Below are positions 37,071-49,214 of a stretch of DNA of 64,000 bases, in pieces. The first letter of the stretch is position 1. Every line of letters starts with the position of its first letter. The position numbers and the translations under genes were made by a program. This stretch comes from Gelidibacter japonicus. Lineage in GTDB: Bacteria > Bacteroidota > Bacteroidia > Flavobacteriales > Flavobacteriaceae. The DNA is taken from positions 539 to 64,538 of the forward strand of contig NZ_BJKB01000015.1 of NCBI RefSeq assembly GCF_010725055.1, written 5' to 3'. The notes under the pieces are model-generated. The model did not search any database. It saw only the letters and a list, made by a program, of their open reading frames with translations, and was not told where the DNA came from.

Positions 37071-37567
37071 TGAAAAAATCTGCGTTTCAACTTGTGGTGT
37101 TACTTACTTTAGGTGTTTCCTGTTTACAGTTTCAAAGTTGTAAAGAGGAACAAAGGGTAATTAAACCAGTGGTCATCGAATTCAAAAAAGAAGCTGAACT
37201 CGTGCTAAAAAACGCCAATGACAGCATCATTAAAAAATTAGATATAGAAATTGCCGATGACGAGTACAAAACCCAAACAGGGCTTATGTACCGTGATCAA
37301 ATGGGAGAACTCCAAGGGATGCTGTTTGTATTCCCAGATGAAGATTTTCGTTCCTTTTACATGAAAAACACCAACATCCCATTGGACATCATTTATATTG
37401 ATGCCGATAAAAAGATTGTCAGTTTCCAAAAAAACGCCCAGCCAAATAATGAAACCTCTTTGCCTTCCAATGCACCTGCAAAATATGTTCTGGAAATTAA
37501 CGCAGGTTTAGCGGATGAGTGGCAGTTGGAAGTTGGAGATAAAATGGAGTATATAAAGGTGGAGTAA
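37070..37567 (+). CDS. DUF192 family lipoprotein
   Basis: The 165-residue protein has a signal with lipobox LQFQSC and a DUF192 domain: QTGLMYRDQMGELQGMLFVF, then FYMKNTNIPLDIIYID and NAPAKYVLEINAG. The DUF192 fold is a small beta-barrel of unknown activity, usually exported. The gene overlaps lgt by one base and should be translationally coupled to it. Confidence 0.9.
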   Translation: MKKSAFQLVVLLTLGVSCLQFQSCKEEQRVIKPVVIEFKKEAELVLKNANDSIIKKLDIEIADDEYKTQTGLMYRDQMGELQGMLFVFPDEDFRSFYMKNTNIPLDIIYIDADKKIVSFQKNAQPNNETSLPSNAPAKYVLEINAGLADEWQLEVGDKMEYIKVE

Positions 37568-37932
37568 CACTTAAGTCGCCGTTTACAGTCGCAGGCTGCG
37601 GTCGTAGTTTACGGAATTGCATTCGTGTAGAATTCAGCAAAACATTTAAACAACCGTCTCAGAACTAAGCATTGCGATTAACATTTAGTCCAATTTTGAT
37701 ACGCCATACTATCTTAAAGAAAGTCATGGAATACTAAATTCAATTAATTCAAGTAACCAATTGGAAGCCTACTTCGTGGTAATCTAATAGCCAGTTCAAC
37801 CTATCCATTATTGTACCGCTACGTCCATTAGGCCATATCATTAGTCAAATTCATCTTTCGTACATCATTCGATAATAATTAGTAATCCAAATTAGGATTC
37901 AGCTGCAGTTCTGACCACTTAAAAGCATAAAA
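37568..37932. other. Intergenic region without a supported gene
   Basis: The first 50 bases carry CAGT/GTCG-rich sequence (GTTTACAGTCGCAGGCTGCG) that resembles the spacers near 58640 and 59095. The rest holds no reading frame with protein character and no clear RNA structure. The secDF terminator ends the region. Confidence 0.5.
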
Positions 37933-37955
37933 AATGCCGCTCAAGGAGCGGCATT
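37933..37955 (-). terminator. Terminator of secDF
   Basis: A perfect 10-bp stem AATGCCGCTC/GAGCGGCATT with loop AAG lies 28 bases past the secDF stop, and the minus strand continues in T residues. Confidence 0.85.
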
Positions 37956-37983
37956 CTTCAATTATAAAGATTTAATATTAAGC

Positions 37984-40968
37984 TTATATTTTAGAATCTT
38001 CATCAATAGCTTCACCTTTATTTTTTAAGGTGTCATACATTATCGGTGTTGCAATAAAGATGGATGAGTAGGTTCCTACCACAATACCAACTATAATAGC
38101 AAAGAGTAAGCCTCTTAATGAATCCGCACCTAATAGGAACATCGCCAATAACACCACCAAAGTGGTCAATGAGGTATTCAATGTTCTACTAATCGTGCTG
38201 TTGATTGCAAAGTTGATATTACGTCCTCTTGCAAATCCACCACGCTCCATAACGGTTTCTCTAACCCGGTCAAAGATAATCACCGTATCGTTCAACGAGT
38301 ATCCAATCACTGTCAAGATTGCCGCAATAAAGGCTTGGTCAATTTCCATTGAGAATGGCATAAATGTGTAGGCAAATGAGAAGATACCCAATACAATAAT
38401 CACATCATGGAATACAGCCGTGACTGCACCAAGAGAGAATTGCCATCTTTTGAATCGCAATAGGATATATAAGAACACAACCACCAACGACCCAATGACC
38501 GCCCAGAACGATTCCGTTTTGATATCATCGGCAATGGTTGGACTCACCTTACTTGAGAACATCTGTCCTATCTTCTTATCACCAGAGCCCACTTTAAAGT
38601 CTTCAAAAGTCATTCCTTTTGGTAGGTACGGGATCAAGGTTTCAAAAAGTTCCGATTGTACTTTTTCATCCGCTTCAGCCGTGTTGACATCTACCAAATA
38701 TTTTGTAGATATTTTTAACTGGTGCGAACTTCCAATGGTTTTTACCTCAGCACTTCCAAAAGCCTCTAAAACATCTGCTTTAACTTCTTCTGGATTTACC
38801 TCTTGTGCAAAACGCACTTGATAGGTTCTACCTCCAACAAAATCAATTCCCTGATCCAAACCTTTGGTAAACAAAGTAAACAAGCTCAGTACAATAGCTA
38901 TCACGGATACCACATAAGATACTTTTCTTTTACTGATGAAATTGATGTTCATGTTTTGGAAAAGCCCTTTGGTAACTGCCGTTGTAAACGTTAAGTTCTT
39001 ACCTTTATCAAGATACCAATCTACCAACAATCTGGTGATGAAAATTGCCGTAAACAACGAAGTCACAATACCAATGATCAAGGTTGTTGCGAAACCTTTT
39101 ATAGGCCCTGTACCAAATACAAATAAGATAATAGCCGTTAATAACGTAGTGATATTGGCATCCAAAATTGAAGACAAGGCATTACTAAACCCATCCTTTA
39201 CAGCCTCACGCCTACCTTTGCCCTTGGCCAATTCTTCTTTGATACGTTCAAAAATGATCACGTTCGCATCTACTGACATACCAATGGTCAATACAATACC
39301 AGCCAAACCAGGAAGTGTGAGCACAGCTCCCAATCCGGACAAGACACCAAAAATCAATAAGATGTTCATCAATAAAGCAATGTCAGCAAATAAACCACCT
39401 CTACCGTAGTAAACGATCATCCAAACCAATACCAATGACAAGGCGATCAAGAATGAAGACGTTCCGCTTTCAATAGCTTCCTGTCCTAAGGATGCACCTA
39501 CTTCGTCCGCCTGGACGATATCAGCCTTAGCAGGTAATTTACCAGCTCTTAATACGTTGGCCAAATCAATGGCTTCATTAAGCGTAAAAGATCCAGAGAT
39601 TTCAGAATTTCCACCAGAAATAGGACCTGTTGTCACACCTGGGGCAGAATACACAATGTCATCAAGAACAATTGCAATTTGACTTTGTTGGGTATAAGCC
39701 CTACCAGTCATTTCTTCCCAAATTTTGGCCCCCTTACTGTTCATCTGCATGCTCACAGTTGGTTGATTTCTTTGGTTATAAGCCTGACGTGCATCGGTGA
39801 TAACTGCTCCACTTAATTCAGGAGTGTTATCTCTATTGCCTTTAATGGCATATAAATCAACAAATTCACTGTTTTTAGCTTGGATGCCCCATGCAAATTT
39901 TACATAACGCTGATCAGCCGGCAGTAAAGAACGCACTTGAGGCATGTTCAAATACTCCATGACCAGATCCTTATCTTTCGCTTCAAAGGTTGCCACAACT
40001 GGACCTCCAGAACCGTAACCTCTTAATAAATCCAAAATAGGGTTTTCACCAACTTCGGTGGAATCGGTATCAATAACACCTGTTAATTCTTTAATTTTAC
40101 TATCGGCGTCATCAATAGTATCTGTTACAATTTCAGAGTCAGCAACCTCACTTTTAGCATCTTTATTCACTAAAGGCTTTAAAACCTCATTGGCTTGTGC
40201 CAAGAATGGAAGAAACTCCTCACCTTTATACACGTCCCAAAATTCCAATTGAGCCGTACTTTGGAGTAGATTTTTGATACGTTCTACATCTTTTGCACCA
40301 GGAAGTTCTACGAGAATTCGTCCTGTGTTTCCTAAACGCTGAATGTTTGGCGACGTAACCCCAAACTTGTCAATACGTTTACGCAATACCTCAAATGCAG
40401 AAACAATGGATTCATCTACTTTTTGTCTAATGATTGGCTGTACAGCACGATCTGACATATCAAAAGTGATTTCCTCACTTAAAGTTCTATTGGCAAAGAT
40501 ATCTGGAGATGCCAATTTCTGATCGCCCTTTATTTTATCAAAAGCGATAAAAAAGTCATCAACATAAGCATTCTGACTTGTTTTCTGAAGTTCAGATGCA
40601 TCATCTAAAGCCTTGTTGAAAACAGGATCTTTACTGTTGTTTGCAAGCCCTTTTAAAATATCCTTTACAGAAATTTCAAGAATAACGTTGATCCCACCCT
40701 TAAGGTCAAGACCCAAATTCATGGCTTTATCCCTTACCTCATTATAGGTATAGTTCGCAATACCAAGATTAAAGACTTCTTGATTGGCTATAGAATCCAA
40801 ATAATTGGCTTCATAGTCGGCCCTTAGTTCAGGGTCGTCGGTTTTAAGTGCTGCAATCTCTTCAGCACGATTTTCAATTTGGTTAGCTTTGAATGTAAAT
40901 GATAGCTGATAAATACTTACCAACCCAAATAACACAGCAAACAGCTTTACTAATCCTTTGTTTTGCAT
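37984..40968 (-). CDS. secDF: Fused protein translocase subunit SecDF
   Basis: SecD and SecF are joined in one 994-residue chain. The SecD half has the first periplasmic domain with LGLDLKGGINVILE (about residues 89-102), the DIANVLRAGKLPA stretch and six helices. The SecF half begins near residue 655 and repeats the pattern (GLDQGIDFVGGRTYQVRF). Motif D4 sequences GLAGIVLTIGMSVDANVIIFERI and its SecF counterpart are clear. The complex uses the proton-motive force to finish protein export. It has a consensus promoter. Confidence 0.97.
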   Translation of the reverse strand: MQNKGLVKLFAVLFGLVSIYQLSFTFKANQIENRAEEIAALKTDDPELRADYEANYLDSIANQEVFNLGIANYTYNEVRDKAMNLGLDLKGGINVILEISVKDILKGLANNSKDPVFNKALDDASELQKTSQNAYVDDFFIAFDKIKGDQKLASPDIFANRTLSEEITFDMSDRAVQPIIRQKVDESIVSAFEVLRKRIDKFGVTSPNIQRLGNTGRILVELPGAKDVERIKNLLQSTAQLEFWDVYKGEEFLPFLAQANEVLKPLVNKDAKSEVADSEIVTDTIDDADSKIKELTGVIDTDSTEVGENPILDLLRGYGSGGPVVATFEAKDKDLVMEYLNMPQVRSLLPADQRYVKFAWGIQAKNSEFVDLYAIKGNRDNTPELSGAVITDARQAYNQRNQPTVSMQMNSKGAKIWEEMTGRAYTQQSQIAIVLDDIVYSAPGVTTGPISGGNSEISGSFTLNEAIDLANVLRAGKLPAKADIVQADEVGASLGQEAIESGTSSFLIALSLVLVWMIVYYGRGGLFADIALLMNILLIFGVLSGLGAVLTLPGLAGIVLTIGMSVDANVIIFERIKEELAKGKGRREAVKDGFSNALSSILDANITTLLTAIILFVFGTGPIKGFATTLIIGIVTSLFTAIFITRLLVDWYLDKGKNLTFTTAVTKGLFQNMNINFISKRKVSYVVSVIAIVLSLFTLFTKGLDQGIDFVGGRTYQVRFAQEVNPEEVKADVLEAFGSAEVKTIGSSHQLKISTKYLVDVNTAEADEKVQSELFETLIPYLPKGMTFEDFKVGSGDKKIGQMFSSKVSPTIADDIKTESFWAVIGSLVVVFLYILLRFKRWQFSLGAVTAVFHDVIIVLGIFSFAYTFMPFSMEIDQAFIAAILTVIGYSLNDTVIIFDRVRETVMERGGFARGRNINFAINSTISRTLNTSLTTLVVLLAMFLLGADSLRGLLFAIIVGIVVGTYSSIFIATPIMYDTLKNKGEAIDEDSKI

Positions 40969-41003
40969 TATTTTAATTTTTTTAAGTCAAATTTTTAATC
41001 GCG

Positions 41004-41033
41004 CAAATATAGAGTTTACACACGATTTGACAA
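41004..41033 (-). promoter_or_regulatory. Consensus promoter of secDF
   Basis: On the minus strand TTG (41033-41031), a 19-base spacer and TATATTTG (41011-41004) fit TTG-N17-23-TAnnTTTG. It lies 35 bases before the secDF start. Confidence 0.7.
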
Positions 41034-41171
41034 TTGTTTTTTATGATTATGTATGATTTTGCCTAAAGCTACGGAAGCTTAATAGGAATGAGATTTGCCT
41101 TTTTGAACATCCCATTGTTTGATTTGGTAAAAAAAAGGGAGAATGACAAGCAAACGTAAGCCTTGAATCCC

Positions 41172-41816
41172 TTATGATATAGGACCTGCCCTGACTTCTG
41201 GGATTTTGTGAGATCGGTAATCCTTTATGGCAGTATATCGTTGAAAGCTTAAATTGACTTTTATAATATGATCGTTGACCAGCGGATATAAGTCGTCTGA
41301 AAGGATATAAAAATTAGAATTTACGAAACGATAGGGCTTCGATTTTAATTCCAAGGCATATTTACCTCCTAAATCTGAAAAAGAATGTTGACCCGAATGA
41401 ATTTCGTAAACATCAAGATTATATGCTATAGGCTCCTTGTGGGAAGGGAAATGAAGGGGGATTTCTTGTTCTTCAGAAGAAACAAAGCCTAGGGCAAGGT
41501 CTTTCTGCTCAGAAAGCAATTTTTTAATGCCCTCAACATTGGTTTTGCTATAATAACTGATGACCAATCTGCCATCTTCCTCTTCACTTATCTGAATATG
41601 GGAAACACCAATGCGTTGCAGTTCTTGTTCAACAATGGAAATGGTATGTGTCGCATCATTTAAAGAAATATTCTCATTGGCAAACTGCACCACAATTTCC
41701 TGGTTTGGAAGCGCTGATTGCTGCTGACCTAAAAAGCCACCTAACACAGCAATAAAGATTAGTGCTGCACTGATGAACCATTTTGGTTGGAACTTTATGT
41801 CTCTGAAATGTTGCAA
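41172..41816 (-). CDS. Membrane-anchored protein of unknown function
   Basis: The 214-residue protein has one membrane helix near the N-terminus (WFISAALIFIAVLGGFLG) and a soluble extracytoplasmic part. I do not recognise a family. It starts with a 50-residue region of alternating charged and hydrophobic residues and includes an ISYYSKTNVEGIKKLLSEQK segment, which looks like a small alpha/beta domain. It stands alone between secDF and a DUF4412 gene. Confidence 0.7.
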   Translation of the reverse strand: MQHFRDIKFQPKWFISAALIFIAVLGGFLGQQQSALPNQEIVVQFANENISLNDATHTISIVEQELQRIGVSHIQISEEEDGRLVISYYSKTNVEGIKKLLSEQKDLALGFVSSEEQEIPLHFPSHKEPIAYNLDVYEIHSGQHSFSDLGGKYALELKSKPYRFVNSNFYILSDDLYPLVNDHIIKVNLSFQRYTAIKDYRSHKIPEVRAGPIS

Positions 41817-41897
41817 TGGTTATGTTTTGAACCCATCTGAAGTTTCATAAATTGAAAATTAGGCAGTGGGCATACAATCGGCAAATATATAAAAAAA

Positions 41898-41921
41898 TAC
41901 TCCCGATAGCAATCGGGAGTA
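41898..41921 (-). terminator. Terminator of the DUF4412 gene
   Basis: A perfect 10-bp stem TACTCCCGAT/ATCGGGAGTA with loop AGCA; seven A residues before it on the plus strand are the T run on the minus strand. Confidence 0.85.
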
Positions 41922-41959
41922 TGTATACTGTCTTTAAGTGTTATTTCGATTGAAACATC

Positions 41960-42622
41960 TTACATTCCCGGAAGATTTTCCGTTTTTGAATAGCCTTCAG
42001 GTGGTGTCATACTAAATTTGTCATCAGATACTTTTTCAGCTTTTACCTCAGTAACTTCAATGACCATATTCATCTTCATACCTTGCTGCTCTATGGCCAT
42101 GCTCATATACATAGGAAAGCCAGAAAAATCCTTTCCAAAAGAAGCTGCTTGTTGAGATATGGCTTTTAGTTTATCCGTGGCGTATATTTCCATTTTTACA
42201 TCTGCACCATTTTTACTCATGGTCACATTGTATTTTGTGCACTCATAGCCAAGAATAGTCTTGGTTTCATTAGTTTTTTCAATCGACATTTGATCTAAAT
42301 CTTCGTCCGAAGGAGAAATATCAGATTCCATATATTTCTTACCAATCATGGCATTATCCATAAGGACCAACGATTTTTTGGTATTGCTGTCTGCAATAAA
42401 CACAGTATTTCCAGTCATTGGATTGCTTAATTCAGAACGCGATTTATCATTCTTGAAATATGTGGTTGTAATCATATCGCCCAACATAGCCAATTGAGCA
42501 TTCATTTGCTCATTATCACTGGACATGGTTTGCTTTGATATTACAATGCCTTCATCAATCTGTTGTTGAGCGAACATTGTTACACTCAAGGTTAAGGCTA
42601 CAATAAATAATATGTTTCTCAT
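41960..42622 (-). CDS. DUF4412-type secreted protein
   Basis: The 220-residue protein has a signal peptide ending MFAQ and a soluble beta-rich body. Its pattern (TTTYFKNDKSRSEL, ILGYECTKYNV, KMEIYATDKLKAI, MVIEVTEVKAEKV) fits the DUF4412 family of exported Bacteroidota proteins, which has a possible lipocalin- or LolA-like lipid-binding fold. The function is not known. It is not closely linked to mdh upstream, about 100 bases away. Confidence 0.75.
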   Translation of the reverse strand: MRNILFIVALTLSVTMFAQQQIDEGIVISKQTMSSDNEQMNAQLAMLGDMITTTYFKNDKSRSELSNPMTGNTVFIADSNTKKSLVLMDNAMIGKKYMESDISPSDEDLDQMSIEKTNETKTILGYECTKYNVTMSKNGADVKMEIYATDKLKAISQQAASFGKDFSGFPMYMSMAIEQQGMKMNMVIEVTEVKAEKVSDDKFSMTPPEGYSKTENLPGM

Positions 42623-42724
42623 GTGTTTTGTTTGTTTTTAATTTAGGTGAAATGTGCTACAAGTAACTAAAATAATGCCAACTTTTAACGTTAGACCATA
42701 AATACTTTAAGTACGTGCAACTTT

Positions 42725-43645
42725 TTACAATAAATCATTGGTTTTACGAACGCCTTCAGCACTTTCTTGCATGTGCGCTTTTTCAGCATCATTCAATTCA
42801 ATTTCAACGATTTTCTCAATACCCTTGCGTCCTAAAATTACAGGAGCACCAATACAGATATCATTCAATCCGTATTCACCTTCCAACAATACTGAACATG
42901 GGAACATTTTCTTTTGGTCGCATGCAATCGCCTGAACCAATCCACTAACCGCAGCTCCTGGCGCATACCACGCTGAAGTACCCAGCAATTTAGTCAGAGT
43001 AGCACCGCCTACTTTAGTGTCTTCCATGACTTGGCTCAATCTCTCTTCTGATAAAAACTCAGACACTGGCACACTGTTTCGAGTAGCCAAACGGGTTAAA
43101 GGCACCATTCCTGTGTCACTGTGGCCACCAATAACCATTCCATCGACATCGCTAATTGGAGCTCCCAAAGCTTCTGCCAATCTGTATTTAAATCGTGCAG
43201 AATCCAAAGCACCTCCCATACCAATGATTCTATGTTTTGGAAGGTCTGTAGATTTATGGACCAAATAGGTCATCGTATCCATTGGATTACTGACAACTAT
43301 AATGATGGTATCTGGAGAATGCTTAATTAAATTGGAAGAGACCTCTTTAACAATCCCTGCGTTGATACCGATCAACTCTTCACGAGTCATCCCAGGCTTA
43401 CGCGGAATACCCGAAGTTATGACACAAATATCACTTTTCGCAGTTACAGAATAATCGTTAGTGATGCCTGTTATTTTAGTATCAAAACCGATTAATGACG
43501 CAGTCTGCATTAAATCCATAGCCTTGCCTTCTGCAAAACCTTCTTTAATATCCAACAAAACAACCTCACTCGCAAAATTTTTGATGGCGATATACTCTGC
43601 GCAGCTTGCCCCAACGGCACCTGCTCCTACTACTGTGATTTTCAT
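42725..43645 (-). CDS. mdh: Malate dehydrogenase
   Basis: The 306-residue enzyme belongs to the LDH-like group of malate dehydrogenases. NAD binding is seen in VVGAGAVGASCAEY, the substrate-choosing arginine in SGIPRKPGM, the catalytic pair in NPMDTMTYLVH and GMVIGGHSDTGMVP (His in GGHSD). It oxidises malate in the TCA cycle. A -7 box on the minus strand (CAAAATTA, read TAATTTTG) lies at 43692-43699, 47 bases upstream. Confidence 0.96.
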   Translation of the reverse strand: MKITVVGAGAVGASCAEYIAIKNFASEVVLLDIKEGFAEGKAMDLMQTASLIGFDTKITGITNDYSVTAKSDICVITSGIPRKPGMTREELIGINAGIVKEVSSNLIKHSPDTIIIVVSNPMDTMTYLVHKSTDLPKHRIIGMGGALDSARFKYRLAEALGAPISDVDGMVIGGHSDTGMVPLTRLATRNSVPVSEFLSEERLSQVMEDTKVGGATLTKLLGTSAWYAPGAAVSGLVQAIACDQKKMFPCSVLLEGEYGLNDICIGAPVILGRKGIEKIVEIELNDAEKAHMQESAEGVRKTNDLL

Positions 43646-43775
43646 AATTATATATGGTTTTTAATGTGAAACTTTATGTATTAAATGATTGCAAAATTAC
43701 AAATAAAATCGCTGTTAATAAAGAAAGCGCAAGATTTCCTCCTACGCTTTTATGGTATTCAATAAACAATTCTCT

Positions 43776-44822
43776 TTACCTCACACTAAACGCAATACCC
43801 AGAGTGGCCGTATTGTACTCCTGAAAGGTATAATCGGCAAATATTTTAAAGATACTTAGGTTCAACCTTGTCCCCAAAGTGGCCCTCATCCCGTTTGCTG
43901 CAAATGATAAATTTATAGGATCACTTATAGATTCATCCACAGAGCCCATATAATTTCCGTTGCTATCCTCTATATCATAGGTCAACAGGTAATCTCCTTT
44001 CAACTTTACAGTGGTTTTTCCGTTGTTATAGCCTACGCCCCCATAGAACGTAATCAGCTTGAAATCTAAGGACGCCAAGGCCTGCACCGTCCAAGTATTC
44101 AATTTAAATTCTGTTTTGCCGTCCCTTACCATTACACCATCGCTGCCATTTTCATCCTGTATATAGTATACCACATTCATATTTGTAAATGCACCCAAAA
44201 CAGAAATACTCAAGGGCAATCTTTCAAACACTCCCAAGTACTGGGTAAGATCATGTTGTAGGCCAAAACCTAATAAATTCGATTCCACATCGTTGTCAAA
44301 TTTAATATTGGGCACAAAACGCGCCTTAATATCGGTTTTAAATGGCAGTCCAAATCCTACTTGGACTGTTGGTGCTGGCACGGCATTTAAAGGCAGATCT
44401 TCAGCAATGCCTCCTGGCATCGTAAAGCTTCCAACTTTATAGGTGCCATCACCGGTAGGTATTGAAATGTCTATTTTGGTGTCAACACTATTTTCGCTCA
44501 TTATGGTCTGTAGTCGGGACTCACCATTTGGTAGGCTCACATAAGCATATTCCTCCGAAAGGAATGCAAAAGTTTTAGCTGAGTTGGGCACAATTGAGGC
44601 ATTGAGACCAATTGTGATGTCAAAACCAAATTTCTTATGGACCTTGGCGGTTGTTGCCCAACCGTCATTCATGCTATACATTAAACCTTTCATACCCGGA
44701 TTCAAATAATTTTCAGTGAGCAAAGTGGCATCGTCCGCCGCCAAAAGTATAGATTCCAATTCCTGACCTTTAGCAAAATGCACGCTCAAAATGATTATGA
44801 TGGAAGCGACTAATGTTTTCAT
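43776..44822 (-). CDS. Outer-membrane beta-barrel-like protein (DUF6588 type)
   Basis: The 348-residue protein has a signal peptide (HFAKGQ) followed by amphipathic strands typical of an outer-membrane barrel, ending in TFQEYNTATLGIAFSVR. The YLNPGMKGLMYSMNDGWATTAKVHKKFGFD opening suggests the DUF6588 family; I am only moderately sure of the number. Its job is unknown. It stands between mdh and gyrB with its own upstream spacing. Confidence 0.75.
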   Translation of the reverse strand: MKTLVASIIIILSVHFAKGQELESILLAADDATLLTENYLNPGMKGLMYSMNDGWATTAKVHKKFGFDITIGLNASIVPNSAKTFAFLSEEYAYVSLPNGESRLQTIMSENSVDTKIDISIPTGDGTYKVGSFTMPGGIAEDLPLNAVPAPTVQVGFGLPFKTDIKARFVPNIKFDNDVESNLLGFGLQHDLTQYLGVFERLPLSISVLGAFTNMNVVYYIQDENGSDGVMVRDGKTEFKLNTWTVQALASLDFKLITFYGGVGYNNGKTTVKLKGDYLLTYDIEDSNGNYMGSVDESISDPINLSFAANGMRATLGTRLNLSIFKIFADYTFQEYNTATLGIAFSVR

Positions 44823-44919
44823 GTTTCATAAAATTTAAACATCACAAATTTATGAAAATACTTTTTACAATGTGTTTTATTGTCCCCCATAGGATTTATG
44901 GCGATCATCAAATAAAAAA

Positions 44920-44939
44920 AACACCCAATCAAGGGTGTT
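44920..44939 (-). terminator. Terminator of gyrB
   Basis: A 7-bp stem AACACCC/GGGTGTT with a 6-base loop, followed on the minus strand by eight T residues, 30 bases after the gyrB stop. Confidence 0.8.
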
Positions 44940-44969
44940 CTTTCGGTTGACATATTTAATCAAAACAAT

Positions 44970-47238
<2,269 letters not shown>

Positions 47239-47260
47239 AAATCCCGCTAAGGCGGGATTT
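47239..47260 (-). terminator. Terminator of asnB
   Basis: A 9-bp stem AAATCCCGC/GCGGGATTT with loop TAAG lies 32 bases beyond the asnB stop; on the minus strand it continues TTTC. Confidence 0.85.
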
Positions 47261-47291
47261 TGCGATTATAAAATTTTAAATTTAATTGTTT

Positions 47292-48962
47292 TTAGGCTTT
47301 CACATAAGCATCAGAATGCACTCTGGCCACAGCTCTTCCACTCGGGTCGTTCATGTTTTTAAAACTTTCATCCCATTCCAGAGCTATCTTGGTGCTACAC
47401 GCCACTGAAGCCTCCTGTGGCACGCTCAACGCCGCGGCATCACTTGGAAAATGTTCCGTAAAGATTGAACGGTAGTAAAACTCTTCCTTACTGGTTGGAG
47501 TTTGAATTGGAAACTTGTATTTGGCATTTGCCAATTGCTCGTCGCTCACTTCATTGCTCACCATTACTTTTAAGGTATCAATCCAACTATAGCCCACACC
47601 ATCACTGAACTGTTCCTTTTGCCTCCAAACCACACTTTCCGGCAACATATCTTCAAATGCCTTTCTGACCACCCACTTTTCCATGCGTTCGCCATTGATC
47701 ATTTTATCTTGTGGGTTGATGCGCATGGCAACATCCATAAACTCTTTATCCAAAAACGGCACACGGCCTTCAATGCCCCAAGCCGCTAAACTCTTGTTAG
47801 CACGTAAACAATCGTACATGTGAAGCTTGCTCAATTTTCTGACGGTTTCTTCATGAAATTCTTTAGCATTTGGCGCTTTGTGAAAATAGAGATAGCCACC
47901 AAACAACTCGTCTGCTCCTTCACCAGATAAGACCATTTTAATACCCATTGATTTGATGACACGTGCCATTAAATACATAGGTGTACTGGCACGAATGGTA
48001 GTTACGTCATAAGTTTCAAGTTTGTAAATGACGTCTCTAAGCGCATCCAGACCTTCTTGAATGGTGAATTTTATTTCGTGGTGAATCGTCCCGATATGAT
48101 CCGCTACTTTTCGGGCAGCAGCCAAATCTGGCGAGCCTTCCAAACCTACAGAAAAACTATGTAATTGCGGATACCAAGCAGTCTGCGTATCATCAGATTC
48201 TATACGTTTTTCAGCATATTTTTTAGCAACTGCAGAAGTGATGGACGAATCCAAACCTCCTGAAAGCAATACACCATAAGGCACATCACTCATCAATTGC
48301 CTATGAACCGCAGCTTCTAAAGCTTCTTTAATAGCTTTAATGCTCGTTTCATTATCTTTTACCGCATCATATTCCGTCCAATCGCGTTTGTACCATTGTA
48401 CAAATTCCCCATCCTTGCTGGACATATAATGGCCTGGAGGAAATAATTCGATCTTGGTGCAGATACCTTCCAAAGCTTTCAATTCTGAGGCTACATAAAA
48501 AGTTCCGTTTTGATCCCAACCTATATATAAAGGAATGATGCCCATATGGTCACGAGCAATGAAGTACTCATCCTTTTCCACATCATAAATGGCAAAACCG
48601 AATATCCCATTCATTTCGTCAATAAAATCAAAACCTTTTTCCTTATACAATGCCAAAATAACCTCACAATCACTTTCAGTCTGAAATTTATAGTCCGGAA
48701 ATTGCTTTCTTAATTCTCTATGGTTATATATTTCGCCATTTGCGGCCAAAATCAACTGTTTATCTTCGCTCAATAAAGGTTGTTTTCCTGAAGCTGGATC
48801 AACAATAGCCAAACGCTCATGAACCATAATCGCTTTTTCATTATTATAGATTCCAGCCCAATCTGGTCCGCGGTGACGGATTCTTTTGGACATTTCCAAT
48901 AATTGAGGTCTTAAATCTTCAGCTTTCTGTTTTAAATCAAAAGCACATACAATTCCACACAT
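47292..48962 (-). CDS. asnB: Asparagine synthase B (glutamine-hydrolysing)
   Basis: The first residues MCGIVCAF put the catalytic cysteine directly after Met, as in class II glutamine amidotransferases. The synthetase domain has the P-loop SGGLDSS (about residues 238-244), SFSVGLEGSPDL and GEGADELFGGY. The 556-residue protein makes asparagine from aspartate, ATP and glutamine. It is transcribed alone on the minus strand. Confidence 0.97.
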   Translation of the reverse strand: MCGIVCAFDLKQKAEDLRPQLLEMSKRIRHRGPDWAGIYNNEKAIMVHERLAIVDPASGKQPLLSEDKQLILAANGEIYNHRELRKQFPDYKFQTESDCEVILALYKEKGFDFIDEMNGIFGFAIYDVEKDEYFIARDHMGIIPLYIGWDQNGTFYVASELKALEGICTKIELFPPGHYMSSKDGEFVQWYKRDWTEYDAVKDNETSIKAIKEALEAAVHRQLMSDVPYGVLLSGGLDSSITSAVAKKYAEKRIESDDTQTAWYPQLHSFSVGLEGSPDLAAARKVADHIGTIHHEIKFTIQEGLDALRDVIYKLETYDVTTIRASTPMYLMARVIKSMGIKMVLSGEGADELFGGYLYFHKAPNAKEFHEETVRKLSKLHMYDCLRANKSLAAWGIEGRVPFLDKEFMDVAMRINPQDKMINGERMEKWVVRKAFEDMLPESVVWRQKEQFSDGVGYSWIDTLKVMVSNEVSDEQLANAKYKFPIQTPTSKEEFYYRSIFTEHFPSDAAALSVPQEASVACSTKIALEWDESFKNMNDPSGRAVARVHSDAYVKA

Positions 48963-49214
48963 GATTCTATCTTTTAATATTTATTATTTTCTATTATAAA
49001 ACTTAGGCAAATATGGGCCTATCATTTCAAATATGAAACCAATTATAATTAAATGATTACAATTTACAACAAAATACCATGTTATTAAGAAAATATTAAA
49101 GCATGATTCTTAAAAATGGTGTGATTTTTGAAGAATTGTAAATGGCGATCAACCCCCAACTTTATAATTATTTTAAGATAAAAAATCTTAAATTTAACCC
49201 TAAAATAAAATTCT

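Noticed and set aside
38162-39409. Series of plus-strand frames opposite secDF
   Set aside because: They are antisense shadows of a strongly conserved membrane protein gene.
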